From assembly GCA_910593695.2 (NCBI GenBank), contig OU343050.1, forward strand, positions 49,461,225-49,525,224: a stretch of DNA of 64,000 nt, read 5' to 3'. Shown piece after piece: positions 20,911 through 29,544 of the stretch (the stretch's first letter is position 1; each line of letters opens with the position of its first letter). The notes below the pieces were generated by a model. That model saw only the letters and a program-made list of their open reading frames with translations, was not told where the DNA came from and did no database searches. The position numbers and the translations under genes are program-made. Source of the DNA: Ocypus olens. Its lineage: Eukaryota; Arthropoda; Insecta; Coleoptera; Staphylinidae.

Positions 20911-22274
20911 TTAAGGGAGGAACACCACCTTGAGCGCTGAAAAAATAGGTCATATTCGTATTTTATTTTCGGCATGAAAACAAGTCAGGAGGGAAAATTG
21001 TTTCTGATTTATTTAGTGATAAACCGGCTTCCAAAAATTTTTTTTTCGCGCTGATTGCGGCCAGTTTGAGGCAGCTGCACCAGGTGGCGCAGACGTTCTC
21101 TTGCGCGAGATCGCCCCACTGCGGGGAGATTCCTAATCCCCCAAGTCATTCTGCAATAAAAATCGGTTCGGAATATTATTCTACATAATATTACGAAACG
21201 AAACACGGGAGCTTTTTGAAAAAGTTGATTTTTTACGAAAATGGTGGCCTTCCGAACAAAAAACTCATTGTCAGCCCCAAAAATTCATCACAAATACGTG
21301 CACCAAAAATCGAATTTTCAAAATATCGAAAATCCGGCTCGCATTTCGTTAGACAATTCAATTATTAATGCAGTCGGCAAAACCGCATCGAAATCGGATG
21401 TAAACTTTCCGAGAATTTTCCCCCGCAGTTTTGAAAAATACTGTTTCCAGATAAACGCGTTTAAAGTTTTGGGAAAGTTTAACTTGAGATAACTTTTTCG
21501 TTTGTTCAGTTTGCATGACGACTATCAGGTATCATATGTTTTCGGCATCAGTGAACACGAATCTGAGGCCGATTTTGCAAATTTCAAGATGGCGGATCCA
21601 ATATGGCGGACCAAGAGAAATTTGTATCCACCAATTTTGACCAAAATTGGGATATGAGGGTTTTCGCGGTCGCCGAACGTGAATGTATTATCAGATTAGT
21701 CAAATTCAAGATGGTGGACCAACAAATGTTGTATTTACTAATTTGGATTGTGTGAACTTCACTCGCTTGGCGTCGTCGTTGACGCAAAAATTGTAGCACG
21801 TCGGACCGACCTGAAGCTGCAGAATCTGCATTATTTGGATAATGTCGTGAAGTTTATCATTGTAATTGCAAGCAGCAATACCGGCCGCGATGTCTACTAC
21901 TAACTTTCCTGAAGGAACAACTTCTGAAGCTATCTGCCAGAAGTTCGCGTTGAAACTTTCGTTCCCATTTTGCGTAAACCCGCCTAGGCACCTTTCCAGC
22001 GAGTCATCCCGGCTCAGTTTTGTGTAGACAGGACGGAGAGCGTCAAAAATTTCCTTCTTCATCGCTGGCTTGTGTCCATTTCCCTGAAGTACACCCGGAG
22101 CTTTCGCCTTCTGCTGGGACGTTTTTTTAGAAAATCGTCTCCTTAACCGGTTTAAATATTTCCGGCAGACTTGGAATTAATGCTAAATTAAAGTACACAT
22201 CCCAAGCAATATTTTAAGCCAAAAAAACAAAAAAATCGATTTTTTGAAAAGGTCAAGGTGGTGTTTCCCCTTAA
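20911..22274 (-). mobile_element. 1.36-kb TTAA-flanked element with Mutator-like transposase remnant
   Basis: The ends TTAAGGGAGGAACACCACCT (20911) and AGGTGGTGTTTCCCCTTAA (22256) are inverted repeats of ~20 bp, each with TTAA. The interior is less AT-rich than the flanks. It holds a transposase fragment on the minus strand, an acceptor-like TTATTGCAG|AATG (near 21155, minus strand) and two ATGGCGGACC-type motifs (21590-21715). TTAA duplications are typical of piggyBac-like elements and not of Mutator, so the structure and the protein content disagree. Confidence 0.65.
21706..22119 (-). pseudogene. Mutator-like transposase, C-terminal fragment
   Basis: An open frame of ~135 codons reads QKAKAPGVL, then GHKPAMKKEIFDALRPVYTK, LERCLGGFTQNGNESFNANF, VVDIAAGIAACNYND and VGPTCYNFCVNDDAKRVKF. 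The pattern (F-D-A-L-x-P-V/I-Y, RCLGG-x-TQN-x-NESFN, YNFC-x-x-x-D-x-KRV) is that of the Mutator-like transposase domain proteins common in insect genomes. The frame is open across the fragment, but everything N-terminal of the QKAK motif, including the catalytic core, is missing. Upstream frames contain stops. It lies inside the TTAA-flanked element and therefore looks like captured or degraded transposase sequence. The first ATG at 22062 is internal to the homologous region and is not a true start. Confidence 0.7.
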
Positions 22275-22299
22275 GAATACACATAAGATTTGAAATTTA

Positions 22300-22425
22300 C
22301 GCATTAAATTAATTAACCTGAATATATAGATATTCAACCCGTTTTTAGTCCTTCCAAGACTTAATTTGCAGAGTTACGAACAGGTTGAATATTCATAAAT
22401 TCGGGCTACTTTTCGTCTTCTATTT
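22300..22425. repeat. Block A copies of the hammerhead-associated family
   Basis: CCTGAATATATAGATATTCA (minus-oriented, 22318) is followed by AGACTTAATTTGCAGAGTTA and CAGGTTGAATATTCATAAAT (plus-oriented, 22360-22400). Two partial copies in opposite orientation. Confidence 0.6.
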
Positions 22426-22556
22426 TATATTAATAATACTAATAATAAATAATAGTCATAGTAATAACCCAAATTATAAATCCTAATTCCTTTCAATCGT
22501 CCTTACTTTAGAAAAGACAAAAGCTTTTTGAATTTGTTATATAAGATATGAACCGC

Positions 22557-22790
22557 TCAAGTTAGAAAGTTAAAACCTGTTGGTAAATGCAAATGTGTGA
22601 ATTTACAAAGGACCCCGCAGTTTTTGATAGGGAAATGGCTTTCAGTCAATCTCCTTGAAACCAACTGAAAAATATTCACCAAGTCATCTCGATCAAAAGT
22701 CGCCATGGTCTCAACAGCCGAAGATCTCAATATCTCGCGCAAAAAGCAATTATGTGCCTGATACTACAATAATCGAAAAAATCGATATAT
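22557..22790 (-). pseudogene. Exon-like segment, inverted duplicate 1
   Basis: On the minus strand, ATCGATTTTTTCGATTATTG then TAG|TATCAGGCACA looks like a 3' splice site. An open frame follows: FLREILRSSAVETMATFDRD, then DLVNIFQLVSRRLTES, ending at TGA near 22557 (about 70 codons). A second copy with the same frame lies inverted at 24330-24515. The shared frame and acceptor suggest a duplicated exon or a repeat-borne coding segment. I do not recognise the protein. Here the acceptor reads TAG; in the other copy it is CAG. Confidence 0.35.
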
Positions 22791-23150
22791 AAAATTGAAT
22801 TCATAGACATGATGAATGTTGAACGATGAATGTATATTTATTATCTCGAAATTTCGGGGTTGGGGGTCTACACTTTTTTACGGAATATCAATTCTGAATA
22901 AATTTGTGAAATTACAAGTCGGTGGCAATTTTTTTTATATTTTTTTCAAGTCGCCGGAATTATCGTTCTTTTCAAGCACGAAATTATGAGTTTTGGTAAA
23001 TTTAAATGGCAACAACGTAAATTTTGCAGTGTTGCTAAAAAGCTGCAAATTTTTAGAGGAACTTGTGTGTGTTGGAAATAGTTTTCACCATCGAACCAAC
23101 AGGTTTTCTAAATGTAAACTTAAATTATCTACTCAAAAAACTTGTCAAGC
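22791..23150. other. AT-rich spacer
   Basis: No gene. CATCGAACCAACAGGTTTTC at 23090 echoes the 3' part of the exon-like segment (CCAACAGGTTTTAACTTTC). Confidence 0.3.
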
Positions 23151-23210
23151 CATCGGACATCCATAGACGCGTTTCAAGATTTATCTCTCATGAGTTCAGC
23201 TTTGATTTAT
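23150..23210 (-). ncRNA. Degenerate hammerhead motif
   Basis: Minus-strand GAAAC (23175-23171), GTC (23168-23166) and the stem II hairpin are kept. The core reads CTCATGA (23194-23188) in place of CTGATGA, changing an invariant G, so this copy should be inactive. The flank downstream of GTC (TATGGATG ... GGCTTGACAA) is shared with the copy at 24.25 kb. Confidence 0.6.
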
Positions 23211-23272
23211 GTTAGTAAAATAGGGCGCTACATTAAAACTTCTTGTATACCTATATGAATTTGATTATTGTT

Positions 23273-24112
23273 TTTTACTTTCTCCGTTACGAAGTACGAG
23301 AAAGTATTGTGATCGTGATTTTCTTTTCAAAAAAATTTTTTACGGAAATATCCGTTTTGGGGTCTCTAGATACCATTTCAACAATTTCTGGAAAAAACAA
23401 ATTGTGTCTCTGTGTGTGTGTCTGTGTGTGTATGTATGTGTCTGTGTGTGTGTGTCTGTGCGTGTGTGTGTGGTGTGTGTGTGTGTGTGTGGTGTGTGTG
23501 TGTCTGTCTGTGTGCGCTGTATCTCAAAAACCAATAGAGCAATTGATATTAAACTTTGAACATAAGTCTTATTTGATAATCCGAAGAACTGAAAAGCTTT
23601 TGGTAAAATTTCGTACACCGGAAGTGGCTGTTTACCTTAACTGTTTTTTGTTTTTTGCCAATATTTTCTTAAATATAAAAAATATCACAAAAACATTTAA
23701 ACAAACATCGAGGAAAACAAAGAAATGAATAGCTTTTGCTTGAAAATATTTTTCATAAAATCATTGCTATTCGACAAAAAAATTTATTAATTTTTTTCAA
23801 TTTTTGGTTTACAATTATGAAACGATAATAGTTACAGCAATTTTATGTGAATAATAATTGTAGAGAAGGCCAAAATGAACAACTTCTAAAGAATAAGTTT
23901 TTTTCGAAATCTTGTTAGTTTTCGAGTGAACCTAGTTTTTGAATTTGAAGTATAATTTTTCCATCTTTCATAATTTTGACGTTTTAAACGTCAGTTTCAT
24001 CCGAGTTTACGCAACGCTAGATGTACATTTAAAATATGATTTCAATTGAAAATAAACCCATGAAAACGTAAATATAAAGTCGGAGAAAGTAACATGATGG
24101 CCACATCACCAT
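23273..24112 (-). mobile_element. CA-microsatellite element (HINE-like), copy 4
   Basis: This is the longest copy (~840 bp) because the TG/CTG tract at 23405-23515 is expanded and includes several TGTGGTGTGTG interruptions. The 3' hairpin (ACTTTCTCCGTTACGAAG) is at 23277 and the 5' end (ACATGATGGCCACATCACCA) at 24092. The 161-codon and 92-codon frames here are microsatellite artefacts. Confidence 0.9.
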
Positions 24113-24229
24113 TTTTTTTTTCTTTCCCATTACACTATGGAGACAAAGTCACATTTTCTCATGTGTTACAAATATATAGTTCACGAGAAAGTAATAGATT
24201 TTCTATCTAAAATATCTGATCCAAAATTT

Positions 24230-24290
24230 TGTCAAGTCGTTAACTATCCATAGACGCGTTTCGAGATTTATCTCTCATCAGTTCAGCTGT
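24230..24290 (-). ncRNA. Hammerhead ribozyme motif with intact core
   Basis: Minus-strand CTGATGA (24281-24275), GAGAT/ATCTC stem II, GAAAC (24262-24258), ACGCGT and GTC (24255-24253) are all present. Stem I is weak (AGCTGAA against TATGGAT, mostly wobble pairs), so single-copy activity is doubtful. Confidence 0.6.
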
Positions 24291-24329
24291 GCTTAATATT
24301 ATTTATTGCTTTTTTAACAGTCAAGATTT

Positions 24330-24515
24330 ATTTATCGATTTTTTCGATTATTGCAGTATCAGGCACAGAACTGCTTTTTGCGCGAGATCTTGAGATCTTC
24401 GGCTGTTGCGACCATGGAGACTTTTGATCGGCATGACTTGGTGAATATTTTTAAGTTGGTTTTAAGGAGATTTCCGTATCAAAAACTGTGGAGTCCTTTG
24501 AAAAAATATTGGACT
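24330..24515 (+). pseudogene. Exon-like segment, inverted duplicate 2
   Basis: Partner of the segment at 22557-22790 in opposite orientation. TATCGATTTTTTCGATTATT then GCAG|TATCAGGCACA is a good acceptor. The frame LREILRSSAVATMETFDRHD, then LVNIFKLVLRRFP, is conserved before it diverges. Its few substitutions relative to the partner are largely at codon third positions or conservative. Function unknown. Confidence 0.35.
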
Positions 24516-25021
24516 CGAGACTGAATACCGAACTTAAACTAGGACACATGTCCTGCTGTAAACAGCCGTTCAGGATGGAAGGATTCATTGAACACCCGTT
24601 ATAAACTCCACTACTTTTCTTAAGAAAATATATTTTAAGAATACCGAGTACTCTGGCATAATTATAATTATTTTTATTATGTCTTAATTGACACGAGGTA
24701 AAGGACCAAAATAGTCCGGGGAAAGTATGAACGTTTCCTCCTTTTAATAGGGATCAAATATAGTTCGTGTATTTATTTAGCACATACTAGGCATTTCCTG
24801 CCACATAAATATAGACCCGACTAGACATATAGAATTATATGCACCAATCAAAAAATACAATTAGGTTGATGTTCAACATTTTATTGTATATTTTTAAACG
24901 GCATTCATTCAAATTCAAGGCGGCTCTGGATTATAATAAAACCAAAATGCTGGATTCAGTGAAGTTGAGGGGAATTATAATAAAGGATGTGAACTACTAT
25001 TGATTTTATTACCAGCAATAA
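24516..25021. other. AT-rich stretch, no gene seen
   Basis: Unique sequence, no open frame of note. Confidence 0.35.
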
Positions 25022-25780
25022 AAATGGTGATGTGACCATAATATTACTTTCTCCGAAGAGAAATATAATATATAGTGTCCGGCAGCAAGTTTTTTGCATT
25101 ATTAACCTCTCAGAAAATGTTATTGTTACAAAAAGTTTTTACATTTTTCAAAAAAGGTAAAAAGTAATTATGTGCTTGCCTGAACGTGGTATTCTAAAAA
25201 ACAGTGAACCGATAGAGAGTAAACCACCCTTGTTATTAAAAATGTGCAAACATGTTATTCAGAAAAATTATTCAGAATTACTCGTTTATGGAAAAAAATA
25301 TGAAAAAAATATTCCATAGATGGCGCTAAAGGAGTAATTTTGTAGTACAATATTTTCTTTTTCTTTTTTTTTTTGCTTGTTGCCACATGTGGTGACCTGG
25401 GCGTGAAGAGGTTAAGTGTATACGACCGAAATAATTTCTTTGCTTTAGATGGTATGGAATTGGGTTTAATCAAAATAACTTAGACAAATTATTTTTACAA
25501 TGCCAAAATTTTTAAGTTCAACCTACTTTGCAAGTAACAAAGCCCATATCGAAAAAAAAAAACAAAAAAATATTTTGGTCGCAGGTGCTTCTAATGTCGT
25601 ATTTCAAATCTATCAGTTCTAAATAACGTTTTTGTAAATATTTAATAAAAAGGGTTGTTTTTCCTTGTCATAACACGTAAAATACTTGTGAAACACAAGG
25701 ATAGAACTCTACACAAATGCAATTTCCTCGACCACTTTTATTCCATCAAATCGGAGAAAGCTACATGGTGGCCACAATGT
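25022..25780. mobile_element. Two inverted 5' ends of the CA element flanking foreign sequence
   Basis: AAAATGGTGATGTGACCATA ... ACTTTCTCCGA at 25022-25060 is a 5' end in plus orientation. ATCAAATCGGAGAAAGC ... ATGGTGGCCACA at 25745-25778 is a 5' end in minus orientation. The ~680 bp between them match no other copy, and the (CA)n tract and 3' hairpin are absent. This is either two separate solo ends or a derivative that uses the 5' end twice. Confidence 0.5.
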
Positions 25781-25913
25781 TGTTATCTTTTTATTACTAT
25801 AAAATTGTAAAGCCTCAAGCTTAAGACGACTCTGATTCATACTACGACGGGTAAGTCACTCTACTATTCACCGATATGGTTATTTCAAAATTCACCAATC
25901 GTCAAGGTGTGAA
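25781..25913. other. Spacer
   Basis: Nothing recognised. Confidence 0.3.
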
Positions 25914-26927
25914 TTAAAGGGTATAGCCGAATAAGATGGTCAAAAGTGCCCCCAAAGCAAATCAATAATCGCGATGACTGGATGAAAGATAATTAAAAAT
26001 GCCGCCGATTGCTCGAAATTTCAGCCTCCTGAAGCAATTCGTTGTCGAGATATGACTGAAAACGTGAATTTTACGTTTTATTTATTTTTTCTCGTTTTCT
26101 ATGGCACGAATTAAGCTGAAACCACGTCTACCCAAAACAAAACAAAAAATACTTCTCTCAGTATTTTTTTTTCATTTTTTTGGCGCCAAATTCAAATAGA
26201 AAATGAAGTAAAAGTTTTCAAAATTCATTTTTGCAGTGAAGGCATTCGAGGACTGTCTCAGTTTTTTTTCTGTAAATGTGTTTTACCAAATTCTATAACA
26301 TACATTTTTTTTCAGAATTTTAAACAGTGTGGAAGATAGGTAAAATAATTAAAAACCACTTTTACCACCTAAAAAATTTGAATTTCGAGCCAAAATTGTG
26401 ACAAAAAAGTTATTTTTGTGAAGTGTATCTCTCTAATTTAAAAAAAAGATAATCATTTCACAAAAATAACTTTTTTTATCACTTTTACCACCTTGAAAAT
26501 TTGAATTTCGCGCCAAAATGTTTAAAATTCTAAAAAAATGTATGCTATAGAATTTGGTAAAACACATTTACAGAAAAAAAACTGAGACAGTCCTCGAATA
26601 CCTCCACGGCAAAAATGAATTTTGAAAACTTTAACTTCAGTTTTCTATTTGAATTTAACGCCAAAAAAATTGAAAAAAAATACTGCGAGATGTATTTTTT
26701 GTTTGTTTTGGGTAGACGTGGTTTCAGCTTGATCTGTGCCATAGAAAAGGAGAAAAAAAATAAAACGTAAAATTCACGTTTTCGGTCATATCTCGACAAA
26801 AAATTGCTTCAAGAGGCTGAAATTTCGAGCAATCAACGGCATTTTTAATTATCTTTCATCCAGTCACCAGGATTATTGATTTGCTTTGGGGGCACTTTTG
26901 ACTATCTTATTCGGCTATACCCTTTAA
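25914..26927. mobile_element. Foldback element 2, TTAA-flanked
   Basis: TTAA at 25914-25917 and 26924-26927 flank AGGGTATAGCCGAATAAGA and its inverse. The arms are 25918-26325 and 26519-26923 (~405 bp, highly similar). The 193-bp centre has its own direct repeat (CACTTTTACCACCT ... at 26357 and 26480) and inverted repeat (AAAAAAGTTATTTTTGTGAA at 26404 against 26457). TTAA duplication fits piggyBac-like or other TTAA-specific transposases. No coding. Confidence 0.85.
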
Positions 26928-27328
26928 TTACGTACAGAGTGATCAATATAAATGATTAAAGACAGGTGAAGCGTAGAAAAAAAAACAATTCCAATTCTCT
27001 AAAGAATGTGCAGGCAATACCGATTGAAGATTTAAACGGTGCGTACAAATAAATGCGTTAGTTCTAAAAGAAAACCATAAACCATTTCCTACCACCATTA
27101 AGCAATTATCCGCGGAATGAGCCGGCGAATCGTAAATAACCCTTAATGAAATGACACACATCTCTCGAGCGCAAGAAGTGAATAGTTGAACGTCCCCATA
27201 TATTATCAAAAATATAAGTACGATTTTCTACGTTAATTTAGCGCTGACATCAAACAGTGCTCTCACCTAAAACCGGGGCTCATTAAAATCATAATAAAAA
27301 TATAACGAAATAGGACGGAAAGCCGTAC
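26928..27328 (+). promoter_or_regulatory. Unique segment upstream of a candidate first exon
   Basis: Non-repetitive, with more CpG than average (CTCTCGAGCGCAAGAAG at 27162, AAACCGGGGCTC at 27270). No clear TATA box at a correct distance. A regulatory role is only an inference from position. Confidence 0.15.
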
Positions 27329-27382
27329 ATGCGTGCCGTGTTAATTCTCCTCACCGCCCACGCGATTCGCATCTCGTGTGTA
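27329..27382 (+). CDS. Putative signal-peptide first exon
   Basis: ATG at 27329 opens 18 codons, MRAVLILLTAHAIRISCV, which form a short hydrophobic leader. They are followed exactly in phase 0 by GTAAGTAA at 27383, a strong splice donor. The local composition (CpG-rich, GCCGTGTTAATTCTCCTCAC) differs from the surroundings. I find no partner exon: the next open stretch (27640 on) is LINE-derived. It could be the 5' exon of a secreted-protein gene whose remaining exons lie elsewhere, or a chance match. Confidence 0.3.
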
Positions 27383-27639
27383 GTAAGTAAAAATAACTAT
27401 CGGTGGATGGGATTATTTTTACGTACGGGGAAGTGCGATCGGATCGTTAATGCATTGCTGAATAATTTATTTTCGTTTCCTGTTAGAAATTGTTCTTTTT
27501 TACGGACACTTTGGATGGAAGTATTTTTAGAGCGCGGCTCAAATGCTTGATGTTGCATTCTTCATGCCTAGTGGTCACCACACAAGATTTTAAATTGCGA
27601 TTTATTATTATAATCGAAAGCCATAAAAACTTAATTTTT

Positions 27640-28085
27640 TCAGTGTTTATGGTTATTGTTGTAATAATGTTGCTAATGCACATTAAAGACCCTTCAATTC
27701 AAACACATGATAAATTAATTGGTGAAGCATTTGCTGAACACTTAGAAAAGATATCTAAAGAATCAAACAATGAAGATAAAAGTATATTATTATTTTTGCT
27801 AGACTTGATCAAAATTCTTCCAAATAATAAATGTATGGCAAAATTCTCATTAATGGAAGTTTCTATAACATTGCTGAATTCCAAAAACATCTCCATAAAT
27901 GATTTGATTGACACAACGATTGGAACTAAACAAAAATTCCTCTCCAGGTTATGGCAAAATCTCTAGATAACTGGTCCATAATAACATCTTCAACTTCTGT
28001 TTGCTCCTATTACACTTCTCTTCCGAATGGAAACAAGATATCATTGTATGTATGTTCAAACCCGAAAACGATATCACACTAATAT
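27640..28085 (+). pseudogene. LINE ORF2 relic, linker and start of reverse transcriptase
   Basis: The frame ending at 27966 reads HDKLIGEAFAEHLEKISKES, then FSLMEVSITLLNSKNISIND. This fits the linker and first RT block of Jockey-type LINEs (IA-x-x-FA-x-HF-x-x-VS ... F-x-x-x-E-x-x-x-x-L-x-x-x-K). After a frameshift the next block reads SSEWKQDIIVCMFKPENDIT, matching EWKHDIIVCILKPGKD in the relic at 55.8 kb. It looks like a gene at first sight, but the two matching blocks in different frames mark it as a decayed retrotransposon. The 3' part of the RT is missing. Confidence 0.6.
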
Positions 28086-28156
28086 ATGTGAATGATTTCC
28101 ATAAAGAGTAAATTTAATTGCAACGGCAAACAATGTTCAAAATTAATCCTATATAA

Positions 28157-28240
28157 TTGGATCAAAGGCAAATGGCAAGCGCCCCAGTCTGGAAAACTAT
28201 AGGTTGCAGGTTCGACCCCTGTCGGAAGCATGTTCACGAT
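28157..28240 (+). repeat. tRNA-like fragment, possible SINE remnant
   Basis: GGTTCGACCCC (28209) is a good B box within GCAGGTTCGACCCCTGTC, which forms a T-arm hairpin, with ATGGCAAGCGCCCCAGT as a weak A-box-like segment ~35 bp upstream. The 5' acceptor strand to pair with CGGAAGCA is absent, so it is not a functional tRNA. Confidence 0.4.
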
Positions 28241-28559
28241 TTTTATCCAATTACACAGGTTTGGGCAAATGTTCTGGCTAAATGTCTCTTGTTTTCTTAT
28301 TACTTAAATAAGAAGTGTTTATGGTTTAATTCATTCTATACAGTGACGTACTTTGATTTTCAATAGCTATCCTATTTTTATTATTTATTTATTTATTATT
28401 TATTTTATCTTTGTTTTCCTTTCTTACAAAATAAAATTCGTCATTGGCAGTTTTTTTTAAATAGATCACCCTGTATATATTCACATTTTCAAATAGACAC
28501 GTTTTAAAAAATTACAATGATATAGGGTTTGATAGGCGAGTGATAACAAAAACTCCTAA
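28241..28559. other. AT-rich spacer
   Basis: No gene. A (TTTA)n-rich run lies at 28380-28410 and ATCACCCTGTATATA (28455) resembles the end of a TA-type MITE. Confidence 0.3.
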
Positions 28560-28984
28560 GCACAGCCATTAATTTATGCACAAATTAATTCACAATAAAA
28601 TAGATTGTCGAGATCTCTTATCTATGGTGAAGTTTTCTGTTCCAAGGCTTACCTCGCGGCACATAAAATCATCTTTTTTCGTTCCCACGTCGAGGTCTGT
28701 TACTCTGTTAAAGTCGCCGATTCATCATATCAGTAGAAATGCTAATGTTCAGTTTCGTGGTATCTTTATCTAGTATTCTCTTTCTTATTATTCAATAAGT
28801 ATGTACCTTATTATATTCATACAGATATTGCATTGCCATTTTTTCTTTCCCTTTCCTCTTCCCATTTTTATACATGTATGATTAGTTATTATTTAGTTTT
28901 AATGAAGTACTTCTTTACTTGTGCACTTAATTTTTGTCCTGTAATTAGATATCTGTTGGGCAAATAAATTTATTATTATTATAT
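28560..28984 (+). pseudogene. LINE ORF2 C-terminus with (TTA/TAA) tail
   Basis: The open frame reads IDCRDLLSMVKFSVPRLTSR, then FFVPTSRSVTLLKSPIHHIS. This is the C-terminal pattern of one Jockey-like LINE group (D-x-x-x-LL-x-x-x-x-F-x-VP-x-R-x-x-R ... F-x-P-x-x-R ... SP-x-x-R). A stop at 28773, a ~190-bp 3' UTR and a short TTATTATTAT tail at 28968 follow. It is 5' truncated and inactive. It is a different LINE type from the one at 29.5 kb, whose C-terminus lacks this motif. Confidence 0.65.
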
Positions 28985-29541
28985 CCATCTAAGGCTTCCT
29001 TATCAAGAAATCAATCATGGTTATACTTTCCATCCTGGCTTCAAACTTGCAAACTGAAGACCTTTGAAGGCCAAACATGACCTGTATTGTTCCTCTAGGC
29101 GCAAACAGCTTTTGTCACAGTTGGCTTATTGACCTCCTATACAGGATATTTTAAGCTTATGGCAATAGCACCATACAACAAAATCGACCACACATAACAC
29201 TTAAGAATCCTTTTACGGCGATTAATGGATAGGTATCGGTTTGTTAAGAAAATCTTCCGCGAAGTGATATCTCAATACATGCAAGGATCTCTTCATTGAA
29301 ATTATTTCTCTCATCCAACCAACAAGTGCTCCACGCGTTCAATGAATTGCCTATCAATTAGCTGTATGCTGTTTCCGATTGCCATCCATTCAATTTAGCC
29401 AATGTTGATCTTTAACCTTTATTGATGTTAAAGTAAGAAGACTTTGCAGATTCTGTAAACTTTTGGGCTATTATAGCAGTATCATCTGTACATCTTATGT
29501 TATTAATATTTTCCCTACCAATCGGAAAAGATATCACATAA
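28985..29541 (-). pseudogene. RTE-like LINE relic, downstream half (interrupted)
   Basis: Minus-strand sequence at 29505-29465 reads NINNIRCTDDTAIIAQK, a mutated form of the RT active-site block (I-x-x-IRYADDT-x-IIA) in endonuclease-RT proteins of the RTE-like group. YADD has become CTDD, so it is dead. The upstream half of the same element lies at 30930-31340, separated by the plus-strand LINE at 29545-30928. From 29460 to 28985 frames are broken and only weakly recognisable. Confidence 0.55.
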
Positions 29542-29544
29542 TGA

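Noticed and set aside
23243..23728. 161-codon open frame with Cys-Val runs
   Set aside because: It is the (TG)n microsatellite of the CA element read in one frame; the same happens in other copies (2127, 2186, 8015, 33856).
27490..27966. 158-codon frame that looks like a new gene
   Set aside because: The C-terminal part matches the LINE linker and first reverse transcriptase block, and the next LINE block follows in another frame.
28157..28240. Possible tRNA gene
   Set aside because: Good B box and T arm, but there is no acceptor pairing or anticodon stem, so only a tRNA-like fragment is supported.
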